The notes: a model not told the origin generated them from the sequence alone. Positions 16,603 through 25,419 are shown, numbered from the stretch's first letter. The stretch: DNA of 64,000 bases from Streptomyces sp. KL109B (GCF_030766935.1 NZ_JASERL010000015.1:1-64000), one strand, 5' to 3'. Numbers and translations are program-made.

Positions 16603-17357
16603 GCCGGGGCCTGCGCTCGTACGGACTGGTGCCAGGACAGGGCGCGGCGTTCCACGAAGCGCGCTCCAGTGTTGATCAATACGCCGAGGCATCCAGTGAC
16701 GAGGATCAATGCGTACATGTCCGGGACGGCCTGCGAACTCTGCGCAACATTGATCCGGTGTCCCAACCCCGGTGCACCGATGACGAGTTCGACGGTGATG
16801 GCGAGGATCAACGCTACGGACGCCGCGAGCCGTACACCCGTCATCACGTACGGCAGGGCCGTCGGCCACACGACGTGCCGGACCCGCGCCCACGTGCCGA
16901 GCCCGAAGGCGCGCGCGGTGTCCTCTGCGACCGGGTCCACGTCGCGTACCCCGTACAGCACCTGCACGAGCACCTGCCAGAACGCGGCGTACACGACGAG
17001 CAGCAGCACCGAGCGCAGCTGCGTGCCGTAGAGCAGGATCGCGAGCGGGATGAGCGCGACGGACGGGATGGGGCGCAGGAACTCGACGGTGGACGCGGTG
17101 AGTTCGCGCAGATACGGGACGGTGGCGATGACGAGGCCCGCGAGCACGCCGCCCGCGGTGGCGAGGGCGAGGCCGAGCGCCCAGCCGGTGAGGGTGTCGC
17201 CGAGGGCGGTCCAGAAGGCGGTGTCGGCGAGTTCGCCGCGCAGAGCCTTCAGGGTGGTCGTGAAGGGCGGCAGGAAGTCGGGGTTCACCAGGCCGGTGCG
17301 CGCCGCCGCCTCCCACAGTGCCGCGCACACGAGCAGTCCGACGAGGCCGGGGATCAC
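16599..17357 (-). CDS. ABC importer permease 1 (SsuC/TauC-like)
   Basis: 252 residues from GTG 17357, chosen because its GTGA overlaps the stop of the binding-protein gene. It has the EAA loop (DTARAFGLGTWARVRHVVWP, then ALPYVMTGVRLAASV) and EFLRPIPSVALIPLAILLYG in the preceding helix, both SsuC-like, with VITIELVIG-type residues in the next (ILAITVELVIGAPGLG). It is the partner of the second permease and most likely forms the membrane channel with it. Confidence 0.9.
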   Translation of the reverse strand: MIPGLVGLLVCAALWEAAARTGLVNPDFLPPFTTTLKALRGELADTAFWTALGDTLTGWALGLALATAGGVLAGLVIATVPYLRELTASTVEFLRPIPSVALIPLAILLYGTQLRSVLLLVVYAAFWQVLVQVLYGVRDVDPVAEDTARAFGLGTWARVRHVVWPTALPYVMTGVRLAASVALILAITVELVIGAPGLGHRINVAQSSQAVPDMYALILVTGCLGVLINTGARFVERRALSWHQSVRAQAPA

Positions 17358-18337
17358 GGCAGCAGCGCGTCCAGGTCGGGGGTCTTCGCGAACAGGCCGT
17401 CCTGGTCGCCGAGCTTGGCGAGGGTGTCGAGCGAGGGACGGTTCCACTGCGCGGGCCAGGCCGGCAGGGTCACCTTGTCGAGGGTGGACTGCGGGATCTT
17501 CGTGTACGTACGGACGATGTCCCGGACCTCGTCGGGGTGGCCGTTGGCGTAGGTGAGGGACTGCTGGGTGGCGGCGTTGAACTTCTTGACGATGTCCGGG
17601 TGTTGATCGATGTATTGACTCGAAGAGAAGTACATCGCGACGGTCAACTTGCGGGCGGTGTCCACATAGTTGGAGGCGATGACGCGGCCGCCCTGCGCCT
17701 TGACGGTGGCGGTGGCGGGCTCGACGACCTGGGCGGCGTCGACCTGTCCCTTGTCGAGGGCGGCGGGCATCTGGTCGAAGGCGAGCTCGACGAACTTCAC
17801 CTTGGAGGGGTCGCCGCCGTCCTTGCGGACGGATTCCCGGACGGTGGTGTCATTGATGTTCTTGAGCGTGTTGACGGCGACCTTCTTGCCCTCAAGGTCC
17901 TTGGCGGACTTGATCGGGCTGTCCTTGCTCACGACGACGGCGCCGAAGTCCGCGCCGTCCTTGCCGGTCGAGCCGACGCCGTTGACGACGACCTTGACGG
18001 GGACGCCCTTGGACTGGGCGACCATCAGCGACGTGGAGTTCGAGAAGCCGAACTGGAACTGGCCGCTGACGACGCCGGGCACGATCGCCGCGCCGCCCTG
18101 CGCCATGGTCATGGACAGGCTCAGGCCCTGCTTTTCGTAGAAGCCCTTCTTCTGCCCCAGGTACAGGGGCGCGACGTCGACGATCGGGATGACGCCGATC
18201 TTGAGCTGTGTGGTGCCCCCGGACCCGCCGCTGTCCTTGGCGGAGCCGGGCGAAGAGCCGTCCGAGCCGCAGGCCGCGGTCGCGGCGAGCAGCGCCATGG
18301 CCGGGATGACGGTGAGCGAGCGACGCGTGCGGCGCAT
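17354..18337 (-). CDS. ABC importer substrate-binding lipoprotein (SsuA/NMT1-like)
   Basis: 327 residues from ATG 18337 (MRRTRRSLTV). The signal sequence ends in the lipobox LAATAAC, after which the cysteine is acylated. A Gly/Ser-rich spacer leads into the NMT1/SsuA-type domain: LKIGVIPIVDVAPLYLGQKK, GFYEKQGL, SGQFQFGFSNSTSLMVAQ and DAAQVVEPATATVK. Proteins of this type bind aliphatic sulfonates, taurine, nitrate or pyrimidine precursors; which one cannot be decided here. It is the first gene of the operon. The TauD-like dioxygenase at 26.8 kb is too far away to prove a taurine substrate, but would fit one. Confidence 0.87.
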   Translation of the reverse strand: MRRTRRSLTVIPAMALLAATAACGSDGSSPGSAKDSGGSGGTTQLKIGVIPIVDVAPLYLGQKKGFYEKQGLSLSMTMAQGGAAIVPGVVSGQFQFGFSNSTSLMVAQSKGVPVKVVVNGVGSTGKDGADFGAVVVSKDSPIKSAKDLEGKKVAVNTLKNINDTTVRESVRKDGGDPSKVKFVELAFDQMPAALDKGQVDAAQVVEPATATVKAQGGRVIASNYVDTARKLTVAMYFSSSQYIDQHPDIVKKFNAATQQSLTYANGHPDEVRDIVRTYTKIPQSTLDKVTLPAWPAQWNRPSLDTLAKLGDQDGLFAKTPDLDALLP

Positions 18338-18462
18338 GGGTATCCCCCTGGGGGCCCTGGTGCTCGGCGGGAACGTAGGGCCGCACCTTAGAGGGTCAAC
18401 ACCGCCTGGAGGCAAGGGTGTTGGCACGATTCACAGCGCACTCTTTGTGTGCGCCGCGCGTT

Positions 18463-18482
18463 GTATACGAACCGTATACGAA
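18463..18482. promoter_or_regulatory. Direct repeat GTATACGAA, candidate operator
   Basis: GTATACGAA occurs at 18463 and again at 18474, one DNA turn apart (11 bp), in an AT-richer patch between two divergent genes. Such phased repeats are typical of operator or activator sites. It could serve the XRE-TetR regulator (+) or the ABC operon (-). Confidence 0.45.
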
Positions 18483-18602
18483 TCCTCGACGGTGTTGTGA
18501 TGGTGACTGATGAGAAAGTCAGAGGCTCAATGGCCTGTGTTTACGGGATATGGGCGAGCTCTGTGTTGAGTTCTTCTCAACATGTGGTTAGGGTCTTCCA
18601 CC

Positions 18603-19457
18603 GTGGAATCCAGCAACGAGGCACCCCGTGCCGACACCGCCGCCCGCGTCCGTGAGGTCATCACGGCGGCCGGTGTCAGCCAGCGCGAGTTCGCGCGCCG
18701 GATCGTCATGGACCCGTCGAAGCTGTCCCGCTCCCTGAGCGGCACCCGCCGGTTCACGGCGGCCGAGCTGGCGCGGATCGCCGACGAAGGGCGCGTCGAC
18801 GCGGGCTGGCTGCTCGGCGCGCGGCCGCAGGAGGCCGAGGCCGAGGCCCCGGAGTCCGCGCCCGTGACGGGCGGGCGGCCGCTGCAGATCGTCCGTGAGA
18901 CGGTCCGGCTGGTCGCCGAGCACGGGTTCCACGCGGTGCGCGTCTCCGACATCGCCCGCGCCTGCGCCACCAGCACCGCCGCGATCCACTACCACTTCCC
19001 CGGTCGCGCGGACCTCCTGGAGGCCGCGGTGCGGTGGTGCATGGACGAGGACACCGCGCAGCGTGCCGCGCATCTCGCGGAGGCGGACGACGCGGCGGCC
19101 GAGCTGCGGCAGCTCATCGAGTTGCAGACGCCGCGCACCGAGCAGCAGCGGAGGCAGTGGACGGTGTGGCTCGACCTGTGGGCCGAGGCCGCGCGGTCCA
19201 CGACCGTGGGGCGGTTGCACACCGAGTACTACCGGCAGTGGCGGGAGACCGTGGCGGACGTTCTGCGCCGCGGGGTCGACCAGGGGGTGTTTCGGGCCTC
19301 CGTTGATCCTGCGGCCGCGGCGTATGCGTTGACCGCGCTCATTGACGGGCTGGCCACGCAAGTCCTTTCGGTGAGCCGGGAGACGGTCGACGCCGCCGCT
19401 GATGCGATGCACGCGGCGCTGCTCTCTTACGTGGACTGTGTGATCGCGGAGCCGTAG
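18603..19457 (+). CDS. XRE-TetR fusion regulator of the carnitine set
   Basis: 284 residues from GTG 18603 (ATG 18582 is an alternative). Residues ~12-70 form an XRE-like helix-turn-helix (SQREFARRIVMDPSKLSRSL, followed by GTRRFTAAELARIAD). Residues ~95-150 form a second, TetR-type helix-turn-helix (FHAVRVSDIARACATSTAAI, HYHFPGRADLLEAA), then a helical ligand-binding domain. Two DNA-binding modules in one protein are unusual and known mainly in actinobacteria. The gene precedes the carnitine-degradation genes on the same strand, so it is most simply their regulator, sensing a carnitine-derived compound. That link is inference. Confidence 0.82.
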   Translation: MESSNEAPRADTAARVREVITAAGVSQREFARRIVMDPSKLSRSLSGTRRFTAAELARIADEGRVDAGWLLGARPQEAEAEAPESAPVTGGRPLQIVRETVRLVAEHGFHAVRVSDIARACATSTAAIHYHFPGRADLLEAAVRWCMDEDTAQRAAHLAEADDAAAELRQLIELQTPRTEQQRRQWTVWLDLWAEAARSTTVGRLHTEYYRQWRETVADVLRRGVDQGVFRASVDPAAAAYALTALIDGLATQVLSVSRETVDAAADAMHAALLSYVDCVIAEP

Positions 19458-19459
19458 TC

Positions 19460-19512
19460 GACGTCGCGGGGCGCTGCCCCGGACCCCGCGCCTCAATCGC
19501 CGGCGGGGCTTG
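19460..19512 (+). repeat. Dispersed intergenic repeat, copy A
   Basis: Copy of a repeat found at least six times in the window. It includes GGGGCGCTGCCCCGGACCCC, then CTCAATCGCCGGCGGGGCTTGA. GGGGCGCTGCCCC can fold back on itself. It begins three bases after the regulator's stop codon. Confidence 0.8.
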
Positions 19513-19542
19513 ATCGTGGTCATCCACCGCCGAGGCTTGAAA

Positions 19543-19593
19543 GATCGGGGCGCTGCCCCGGACCCCGCTGCTCAATCGCCGCAGGGGCTAAAA
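19543..19593 (+). repeat. Dispersed intergenic repeat, copy B
   Basis: Second copy close to copy A, reading GGGGCGCTGCCCCGG, CCCCGCTGCTCAATCGCC, GCAGGGGCT. The two form a partial tandem pair upstream of the cleavage-enzyme gene. Confidence 0.8.
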
Positions 19594-19616
19594 GTTGATC
19601 AACCCGGGAGGTTCTC

Positions 19617-20507
19617 ATGCCCAACCAGAACGTCATCATCACCGCCGCGCTCACCGGAGCCGGTGACACCGTGCGGAAGAGTCCGCACGTTCCCGTGACG
19701 CCCGAGCAGATCGCGAAGAACGCCGTGGAGGCGGCGGACGCGGGGGCCGCGGTCGTGCACATTCATGTGCGGGACCCGGAGACCGGTGCGCCGTCGCGGG
19801 ACACGAAGCTGTACCGGGAGGTCGTCGAGCGGATCAAGGAGACCGGCGTCGACGTCGTCATCAACCTGACCGCCGGAATGGGCGGCGACCTGGTGATCGA
19901 CCCGGACGACCCGACGACCCATCTGGCCGGCACCGACCTCGTCAGCGGGCTCGACCGGCTGCCGCACGTCGAGGACCTGCTGCCCGACATCTGCACGCTC
20001 GACTGCGGTTCGCTGAACTTCGGTGACGGCTCGAACCTGTACGTGTCGACGCCGGACATGCTGCGCCAGGGCGCCAAGCGCATCCAGGAGCTGGGTGTGC
20101 GGCCGGAGTTGGAGATCTTCGACACCGGTCAGCTGTGGTTCGCGAAGCAGCTGCTCGCGGAGGGGCTGCTCGACGACCCGACCGTGTTCCAGCTGTGCAT
20201 GGGCATCCCGTGGGGCGCCCCGGCCGACCCGGGCGTGCTGCAGTCGATGGTCAACATGCTGCCGGAGGGCGCCCAGTTCGCGAGCTTCGCGCTCGGCCGG
20301 ATGCAGATGCCGTGGGTCGCGCAGTCCATCCTGCTCGGCGGGCACGCGCGTGTCGGTCTTGAGGACAACCTGTACCTCGGCAAGGGCAACAAGGCGACCA
20401 ACGCCCAGCTCGTCGAGCGCGCCGTCACCATTACGGAATCCCTCGGTTCGCGCGTCGCCACGCCGGACGAGGCCCGCGCGACGCTCGGCCTGAAGCCGCG
20501 GCCTTGA
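19617..20507 (+). CDS. cdhC: 3-dehydrocarnitine cleavage enzyme (BKACE family)
   Basis: 296 residues of the BKACE (DUF849) family, zinc-dependent enzymes that transfer the CoA of acetyl-CoA onto a beta-keto acid while releasing acetoacetate. The metal-binding segment is VVHIHVRD, and MGGDLVIDPDD, TLDCGSLNFGD and the MGIPWGAP segment are characteristic. Neighbouring carnitine dehydrogenase and betainyl-CoA thioesterase genes indicate the substrate is 3-dehydrocarnitine, giving betainyl-CoA and acetoacetate. ATG 19617 has GGGAGG upstream. Order C-A-B matches the Pseudomonas cdhCAB genes. The specific reaction is inferred from context; the family is clear from the sequence. Confidence 0.85.
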   Translation: MPNQNVIITAALTGAGDTVRKSPHVPVTPEQIAKNAVEAADAGAAVVHIHVRDPETGAPSRDTKLYREVVERIKETGVDVVINLTAGMGGDLVIDPDDPTTHLAGTDLVSGLDRLPHVEDLLPDICTLDCGSLNFGDGSNLYVSTPDMLRQGAKRIQELGVRPELEIFDTGQLWFAKQLLAEGLLDDPTVFQLCMGIPWGAPADPGVLQSMVNMLPEGAQFASFALGRMQMPWVAQSILLGGHARVGLEDNLYLGKGNKATNAQLVERAVTITESLGSRVATPDEARATLGLKPRP

Positions 20508-20589
20508 ACCGCGTCCCCACCACACACGAAACTCTCCCACTCCCCCCCTCAACGTTGATCAACCCCCACCGGAAGGCAGCACCACCCTC

Positions 20590-21555
20590 ATGACCTCCCC
20601 CACCACCGCTCCCGAAGACGTCCGCCGGGTCGCCTGCGTCGGAGCCGGCGTCATCGGCGGCGGCTGGGTCGCCCACTTCCTGGCGCGCGGTTACGACGTG
20701 ACGGCCTGGGACCCGGCGCCCGACGCCGAGCAGAAGCTGCGCCGCCTCGTCGACGCCGCCTGGCCCGCCCTGACCGAGATGGGTCTCGCCGAGGGCGCCT
20801 CCCGCGACCGGCTCACGGTGGCCCCGACCCTCGAAGAGGCCGTCGCCGACGCCGAGTTCGTGCAGGAGAGCGCGCCGGAGGACCTCGACCTCAAGCGTGA
20901 TCTGCTGTCGCGGCTCGACGCGGCCGCCCCGGAGGGCGTCGTCATCGCGTCGTCGACCTCCGGCTACCCGATGACCGACATGCAGACCACGGCCGCGAAC
21001 CCGGCGCGCCTGGTCGTCGGCCACCCGTTCAACCCGCCGTACCTGATCCCGCTCGTCGAGGTCGTCGGCGGCGAGAAGACCGACGCCGACGCCACCGCGT
21101 GGGCGTCCCGCTTCTACGACGTCGCGGGCAAGTCCGTCATCACGATGGACCGCGAGGTGCCGGGCTTCATCGCCAACCGCCTTCAGGAGGCCCTGTGGCG
21201 CGAGGCGCTGCACATGGTCGCCAACGGCGAGGCCACCGTGAAGGAGATCGACGACTCGATCACCGAAGGGCCCGGTCTGCGCTGGGCGTTCATGGGCCCG
21301 ATGCTGACCTTCGCGCTCGCGGGCGGCGAGGGCGGCATGGCGCACATGCTGGACCACTTCGGCCCGTCCCTGAAGTCGCCGTGGACGCGCCTTGAGGCCC
21401 CGGAGCTCGACAAGCAGCTGTACGACTCGGTGGTCGCGGGCTGCGATGTCGCCGCCGACGGCCGTTCCATCGCCGAGCTCGTCGCCGAGCGCGACCAGGG
21501 CGTCATCGACGTGCTGCGCGCCACGGGCCGCCTGAACCCCAAGGCGGGCCAGTGA
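20590..21555 (+). CDS. cdhA: L-carnitine dehydrogenase
   Basis: 321 residues of the 3-hydroxyacyl-CoA dehydrogenase superfamily. The N-terminal NAD fold has VACVGAGVIGGGW, and the conserved sequence HPFNPPYLIPLVEVVGG precedes the C-terminal helical domain, in which GFIANRLQEALWREALHMV is the family motif. In carnitine catabolism the enzyme oxidises L-carnitine to 3-dehydrocarnitine with NAD+. It is 82 bp after the cleavage enzyme and overlaps the thioesterase by 4 bases. Alternative: a general 3-hydroxyacyl-CoA dehydrogenase, less likely in this company. Confidence 0.87.
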   Translation: MTSPTTAPEDVRRVACVGAGVIGGGWVAHFLARGYDVTAWDPAPDAEQKLRRLVDAAWPALTEMGLAEGASRDRLTVAPTLEEAVADAEFVQESAPEDLDLKRDLLSRLDAAAPEGVVIASSTSGYPMTDMQTTAANPARLVVGHPFNPPYLIPLVEVVGGEKTDADATAWASRFYDVAGKSVITMDREVPGFIANRLQEALWREALHMVANGEATVKEIDDSITEGPGLRWAFMGPMLTFALAGGEGGMAHMLDHFGPSLKSPWTRLEAPELDKQLYDSVVAGCDVAADGRSIAELVAERDQGVIDVLRATGRLNPKAGQ

Positions 21556-22040
21556 TGACCACGACCACCGGGCTCCCCCTGCTGCACCGCACCGTCCGCC
21601 CCGAGTGGATCGACTACAACGGTCACATGAGCGAGGCGTTCTACGTGCTCGCCTTCGGGCACGCCACCGACGCCATGATGATCGAGACGGGCCTGGACTC
21701 CACGTACCGGGAGACCACGCACTGCTCGCTCTACACGGTCGAGTCGCACATACGCTATCTGCGTGACGTGCCCGAGGGCGCCCATCTCGCCATCCGTACG
21801 CGGGTGTTGGGGGCGGCGTCGAAGAAGGCGCGGTTCACGCACGAGATGTTCGTGGTGGACGACGAGGCGGGCGAGCCGGCGCCGAACGCGGCTCCGGTGG
21901 CTACCACCGAGCTGCTGGCGATCCACGTCGACCAGGAGGCGGGAAAGGCGGCCGAGTTCCCGGCCGCCGTCCGTGACCGCTTCACCGAGCTGACGGAGCC
22001 CGCTCCCGAGTGGGCGGGCCGCTCGATCGCCGTCGTCTGA
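21552..22040 (+). CDS. cdhB: Betainyl-CoA thioesterase (hotdog fold)
   Basis: 162 residues of a hotdog-fold acyl-CoA thioesterase. VRPEWIDYNGHMSEAFY near residues 16-32 is the conserved N-terminal motif, with the HMSEAFY histidine/glutamate pattern, and SHIRYLRDVPEGAHL follows. In the carnitine pathway it hydrolyses betainyl-CoA to glycine betaine and CoA. It starts at GTG 21552, overlapping the dehydrogenase stop; ATG 21555 is nearly equivalent. It completes a three-gene set that converts carnitine to glycine betaine. Confidence 0.85.
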   Translation: MMTTTTGLPLLHRTVRPEWIDYNGHMSEAFYVLAFGHATDAMMIETGLDSTYRETTHCSLYTVESHIRYLRDVPEGAHLAIRTRVLGAASKKARFTHEMFVVDDEAGEPAPNAAPVATTELLAIHVDQEAGKAAEFPAAVRDRFTELTEPAPEWAGRSIAVV

Positions 22041-22097
22041 CGGAGACCGTTCCGGGCCCCGGACCGTGTGTCCGGGGCCCACGCGCGTACGCCGTTC

Positions 22098-24206
22098 TCA
22101 GGGACGCGGCACCAACTCCCGTTCGGACGGGGCCTCTTCGTGGAGGCCGAACCGGTCGTGCAGCGTGCGCAGCGCTCGCGGTGCCCACCACGCGCGCGTG
22201 CCCATGAGCGCCATCGTCGCCGGTACGAGCAGCATCCGTACGAGCGTCGCGTCGATCACGACGGCCAGGGTGAGGCCGAGGCCGATCTCCAGGATGGGGG
22301 CGAAGCCGCCCGTCATGAAGGCGCCGAAGACGACGGCGAGGAGCAGCGCCGCGCAGCTCACGACGCGGCCGGAGCGGCGCAGTCCGGTCACCACGGCCTC
22401 CCGCGCGTCGCCCGTCGCGTGCCACGACTCGCGCATCCGGGCGAGGATGAACAGCTCGTAGTCCATGGCGAGCCCGAAGGCGATCGCGACGATCAGCGGG
22501 GGCGCGGTCAGGCTCAGCGAGCCGAGGCCCTCCCCGCCGAGCCAGGACGCGAAATGTCCGTCCTGGAAGACGAGAACCACCACGCCGAGCGCGGCGCCCA
22601 GGCTGAGCAGGGTGGTGAGGACCGTGCGCAGCGGGATCAGTACGGAGCCGGTGAACGCGAAGAGCAGGGCCAGGATGCCGAGGAGGACGGTGAGCGCGGC
22701 CCAGGGCGCGCGGTCGCCGATCATGTGTCGGAAGTCGACGAGGCGGGCTGCCGTACCGGCCACCTTCACCGGTTCGTCGGCGCGCAACTCCCGTACTTTT
22801 TCCACCAGTTGGGTCGCTGTGGCGCCGTCCGCGGGGCCCGCGGGGGTGACGCGCAGGACGCGGGTGCCGTCGTCGAGGGTCTGGGTCTCGGCGGACGCGA
22901 CCCCGTCCAGGGCCTTCACCCGAGAGGCGAACGCCGGGTCCGTGCCGGGGCGCGCCACGACGACGATCGGGTCGACGCCGGCGCCCGCCGGGTAGTGCGC
23001 GTCCACGGCGTCGTAGACCTGTCGGGCCTCGGTGGAGGCGGGGAGTTGGCGGGCGTCGCCGATGTCGATGCGCAGGTTGGAGACCGGCAGCGCGAGGGTG
23101 AGCAGGGCGAGGACGCTCACGGTCGTGACGGCGAGCGGGCGGCGGGCCGCGAAGCGGGCGAGGCGGGCGAAGACGCGGCCCTCGGCGCCCGGCGGCAGTT
23201 TCTTCGCCGGGGCGATGCGGGCGCCGAACCTGGTGAGCAGCGCGGGCAGCAGGGTCAGCGCGGCGAGCATGTCGACGACCACGACGGCGGCGACAGCCAG
23301 GCCCATGCTGCGCAGGAACGGGCTGGGGAAGACGAGCAGTCCGCTGAGGCTGACGGCGACGGTGAGGCCGGAGAACAGGATGGTGCGGCCCGCGCGTTCG
23401 ACGGTGCGGTGCACGGCCTCGGCGACGTCCGCGCCGGTCCGCCGCTCCTCCCGGAACCGCACGACCATCAGCAGCGCGTAGTCCACGGCGAGGCCGAGGC
23501 CGAGCATGGTCGTCACCTGGACGACGTACACGGAGATCTCGGTGATCTGGCTGAAGCCGAACAGGGCGAGGAACGCGCCCGCCACTCCGCTGACCGCCAC
23601 GAGCAGGGGAAGACCGGCGGCCCGCAGTCCGCCGAAGATGAGCAGGAGCAGTCCGAGTACGACGGGGAGGGATATCAACTCGGCGCGTTTGACGTCCTCT
23701 TGGGCGCGTTCGCCGAGCTGTTTGCCGAGCAGCGGGCCGCCGCTGACGTGCACGTCGCCGCCGTCGATCGCCTTGACCCGGTCGGCGACGGCGTCGACGG
23801 TCTCGTCCTCCTGGTCGTCGTCGAGGCCGCCCTTGAGGGTGACGGGCACGATGAGCGCGCGGCCGTCGCGGGAGGCGAGGCCCTCGGTGGCGTACGGGTC
23901 GGGGACGGCGGCGACGCCGGTGACACGCCGCAGGTCCGCGACGGACCGCTCCACCTGGGCGCGGAGTTCGGGGTCGGTGACGCGCGGCGCCTCGACGACG
24001 GCGGTGAGCGCTTCGCCGCGCGGGTCGACGTCGTCGAGGAGTTGGGCGGTGCGGTCGGACTCGGTGCCCGGCACGTCCGGGACCGCGTCGGAGAGCCGGC
24101 CGAAGACGCCGGTGCCGAGCCCGAAGCCGAGCACGATCAGGGCGATCCAGGTGAGGATCACGGTTCGTGGGCGGCGGGTCGCCACCCTTGCGAGTGTGCT
24201 GAGCAC
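22098..24206 (-). CDS. MMPL-family RND exporter
   Basis: 702 residues with about 12 membrane segments in two repeats, each with a large outer loop. Two copies of the MMPL pattern are visible: GLAVDYALLMVVRFREERRT in the first half and FGLAMDYELFILARMRESW in the second, the Asp-Tyr pairs marking the proton-relay helices. MMPL proteins export lipids, siderophores or drugs. GTG 24206 has a strong GAGGAGG site. It is convergent with the carnitine operon (57 bp) and divergent from a VOC-family protein. The substrate is not evident. Confidence 0.9.
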   Translation of the reverse strand: MLSTLARVATRRPRTVILTWIALIVLGFGLGTGVFGRLSDAVPDVPGTESDRTAQLLDDVDPRGEALTAVVEAPRVTDPELRAQVERSVADLRRVTGVAAVPDPYATEGLASRDGRALIVPVTLKGGLDDDQEDETVDAVADRVKAIDGGDVHVSGGPLLGKQLGERAQEDVKRAELISLPVVLGLLLLIFGGLRAAGLPLLVAVSGVAGAFLALFGFSQITEISVYVVQVTTMLGLGLAVDYALLMVVRFREERRTGADVAEAVHRTVERAGRTILFSGLTVAVSLSGLLVFPSPFLRSMGLAVAAVVVVDMLAALTLLPALLTRFGARIAPAKKLPPGAEGRVFARLARFAARRPLAVTTVSVLALLTLALPVSNLRIDIGDARQLPASTEARQVYDAVDAHYPAGAGVDPIVVVARPGTDPAFASRVKALDGVASAETQTLDDGTRVLRVTPAGPADGATATQLVEKVRELRADEPVKVAGTAARLVDFRHMIGDRAPWAALTVLLGILALLFAFTGSVLIPLRTVLTTLLSLGAALGVVVLVFQDGHFASWLGGEGLGSLSLTAPPLIVAIAFGLAMDYELFILARMRESWHATGDAREAVVTGLRRSGRVVSCAALLLAVVFGAFMTGGFAPILEIGLGLTLAVVIDATLVRMLLVPATMALMGTRAWWAPRALRTLHDRFGLHEEAPSERELVPRP

Positions 24207-24380
24207 GACGCCTCCTCGGCGGGTTCCGGTGGGTCCCCGTCAGAGTCGCCGCGCGGGGGTGTCCTGCGGATCGCCGGGGCGGGCGTTTTGGCGGCTCACG
24301 CGCGAGAGGGAGGCGGGACCGCGGAGATGGGTCGCGCGAGTGAGGGACAGGCGCGGGCCGCGCGGGGCACAGTGGCCCGC

Positions 24381-24752
24381 ATGCCTGTTGCGCTGCACCA
24401 CATCGTCATCGACGCCCACGACCTGCCCGCGCTCGCCCGGTTCTGGGCGGCCGCGCTGCGCTGGCGGATCCTGTCGGAGCGGGAGCGGGAGGTGGTGATC
24501 GGCCCGGACGAGAACGCCCCGGTCGGCATCTGTTTCATGCCGGTGCCGGACCGCAAGGCGGTCAAGAACCGGCTGCATCTCGACCTGACCTGCGCCGCCG
24601 ACGACCGGGACGCCGAGATCGAGCGGCTCGTCGGGCTCGGGGCGCGCCGCGCGGACGTGGGGCAGAGCGGCGACGAGTCGTGGACGGTGCTCGCGGACCC
24701 GGAGGGCAACGAGTTCTGCGTGGTCCGTCCGAAGCGGACCCTGATCGGGTGA
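24381..24752 (+). CDS. VOC (glyoxalase/bleomycin-resistance fold) protein
   Basis: 123 residues from ATG 24381. It has the two-module vicinal-oxygen-chelate layout: LHHIVIDAHDLPALARFWAA starts module 1 and NRLHLDLTCAADDRDAEIER starts module 2, ending with LADPEGNEFCVV. The His (HHIV), His (LHLDL) and Glu (NEFCVV) positions match the metal ligands of this fold. Short stand-alone members include fosfomycin or bleomycin resistance proteins and unknown dioxygenase-like enzymes. The gene is convergent with the response regulator gene at 24769. Specific role unknown. Confidence 0.82.
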   Translation: MPVALHHIVIDAHDLPALARFWAAALRWRILSEREREVVIGPDENAPVGICFMPVPDRKAVKNRLHLDLTCAADDRDAEIERLVGLGARRADVGQSGDESWTVLADPEGNEFCVVRPKRTLIG

Positions 24753-24768
24753 GCGGCGCGAGCCGGGC

Positions 24769-25419
24769 CTATCCGGGCGCCACGAGGCCCGACTCGTACG
24801 CGCAGATGACCGCCTGCACGCGGTCGCGCAGGCCCAGCTTGCTCAGGACGTTGCTGACATGTGTCTTGACGGTGTGTTCGCTGACGTGGAGGGTCGCGGC
24901 GATCTCCGCGTTGGTGAGGCCGCGCGCGAGCTGGCGCAGGGTCTCGGTCTCGCGGGCTGTGAGGCCCGAAAGGCCGGTCGGTTCGGGGGACTTGGGCCGA
25001 CGGCGGGTGATGTCGGCGACGAGGCGGCGGGTCACGGACGGGGCGAGGAGGGAGTCGCCGGCCGCGACGACGCGCACCGCGTGCACGAGGTCGTCGCGGC
25101 GCACGTCCTTGAGCAGGAACCCGGACGCGCCCGCGTACAGCGCGTCGTAGACGTACTCGTCGAGGTCGAAGGTCGTCAGCATGACGACGCGGCAACCGGA
25201 CTGTTCGCAGACGCGGCGCGCCGCCTCGATGCCGTCCATGTGCGGCATGCGGATGTCGAGGAGGAGGACGTCCGGGGCGTGCCGGCGCACGGCGGTGACG
25301 GCCTCGTTCCCGTCGGCGGCCTCGGCGACGACCTCGATGTCGGGCTGCGCGTCGAGGATCATGGTGAAGCCGCTGCGCACCAGTTCCTGGTCGTCGGCGA
25401 CGACGACGCGGATGCTCAT
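24769..25419 (-). CDS. LuxR/NarL-type response regulator
   Basis: 216 residues. The receiver domain starts SIRVVVADDQELVRSGF, with the phospho-acceptor aspartate in VLLLDIRMPHMDG and the lysine in GFLLKDVRRDD. The C-terminal LuxR helix-turn-helix is LTARETETLRQLARGLTNAE followed by HTVKTHVSNVLSKLGLRDR. ATG 25419 overlaps the kinase stop by 4 bases (ATGA). Standard partner of the sensor kinase encoded upstream; targets are unknown. Confidence 0.93.
   Translation of the reverse strand: MSIRVVVADDQELVRSGFTMILDAQPDIEVVAEAADGNEAVTAVRRHAPDVLLLDIRMPHMDGIEAARRVCEQSGCRVVMLTTFDLDEYVYDALYAGASGFLLKDVRRDDLVHAVRVVAAGDSLLAPSVTRRLVADITRRRPKSPEPTGLSGLTARETETLRQLARGLTNAEIAATLHVSEHTVKTHVSNVLSKLGLRDRVQAVICAYESGLVAPG

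Noticed and set aside
15802..17328. One long permease fusion
   Set aside because: The frame is open upstream by chance. Start GTG 16602 overlapping the previous stop gives a normal 266-residue permease, and the upstream part is the other permease read off-frame.
22068..24752. Long plus-strand frame across the MMPL gene
   Set aside because: It is antisense to an unmistakable transporter. Only its last part (from ATG 24381) is a real VOC-type protein.
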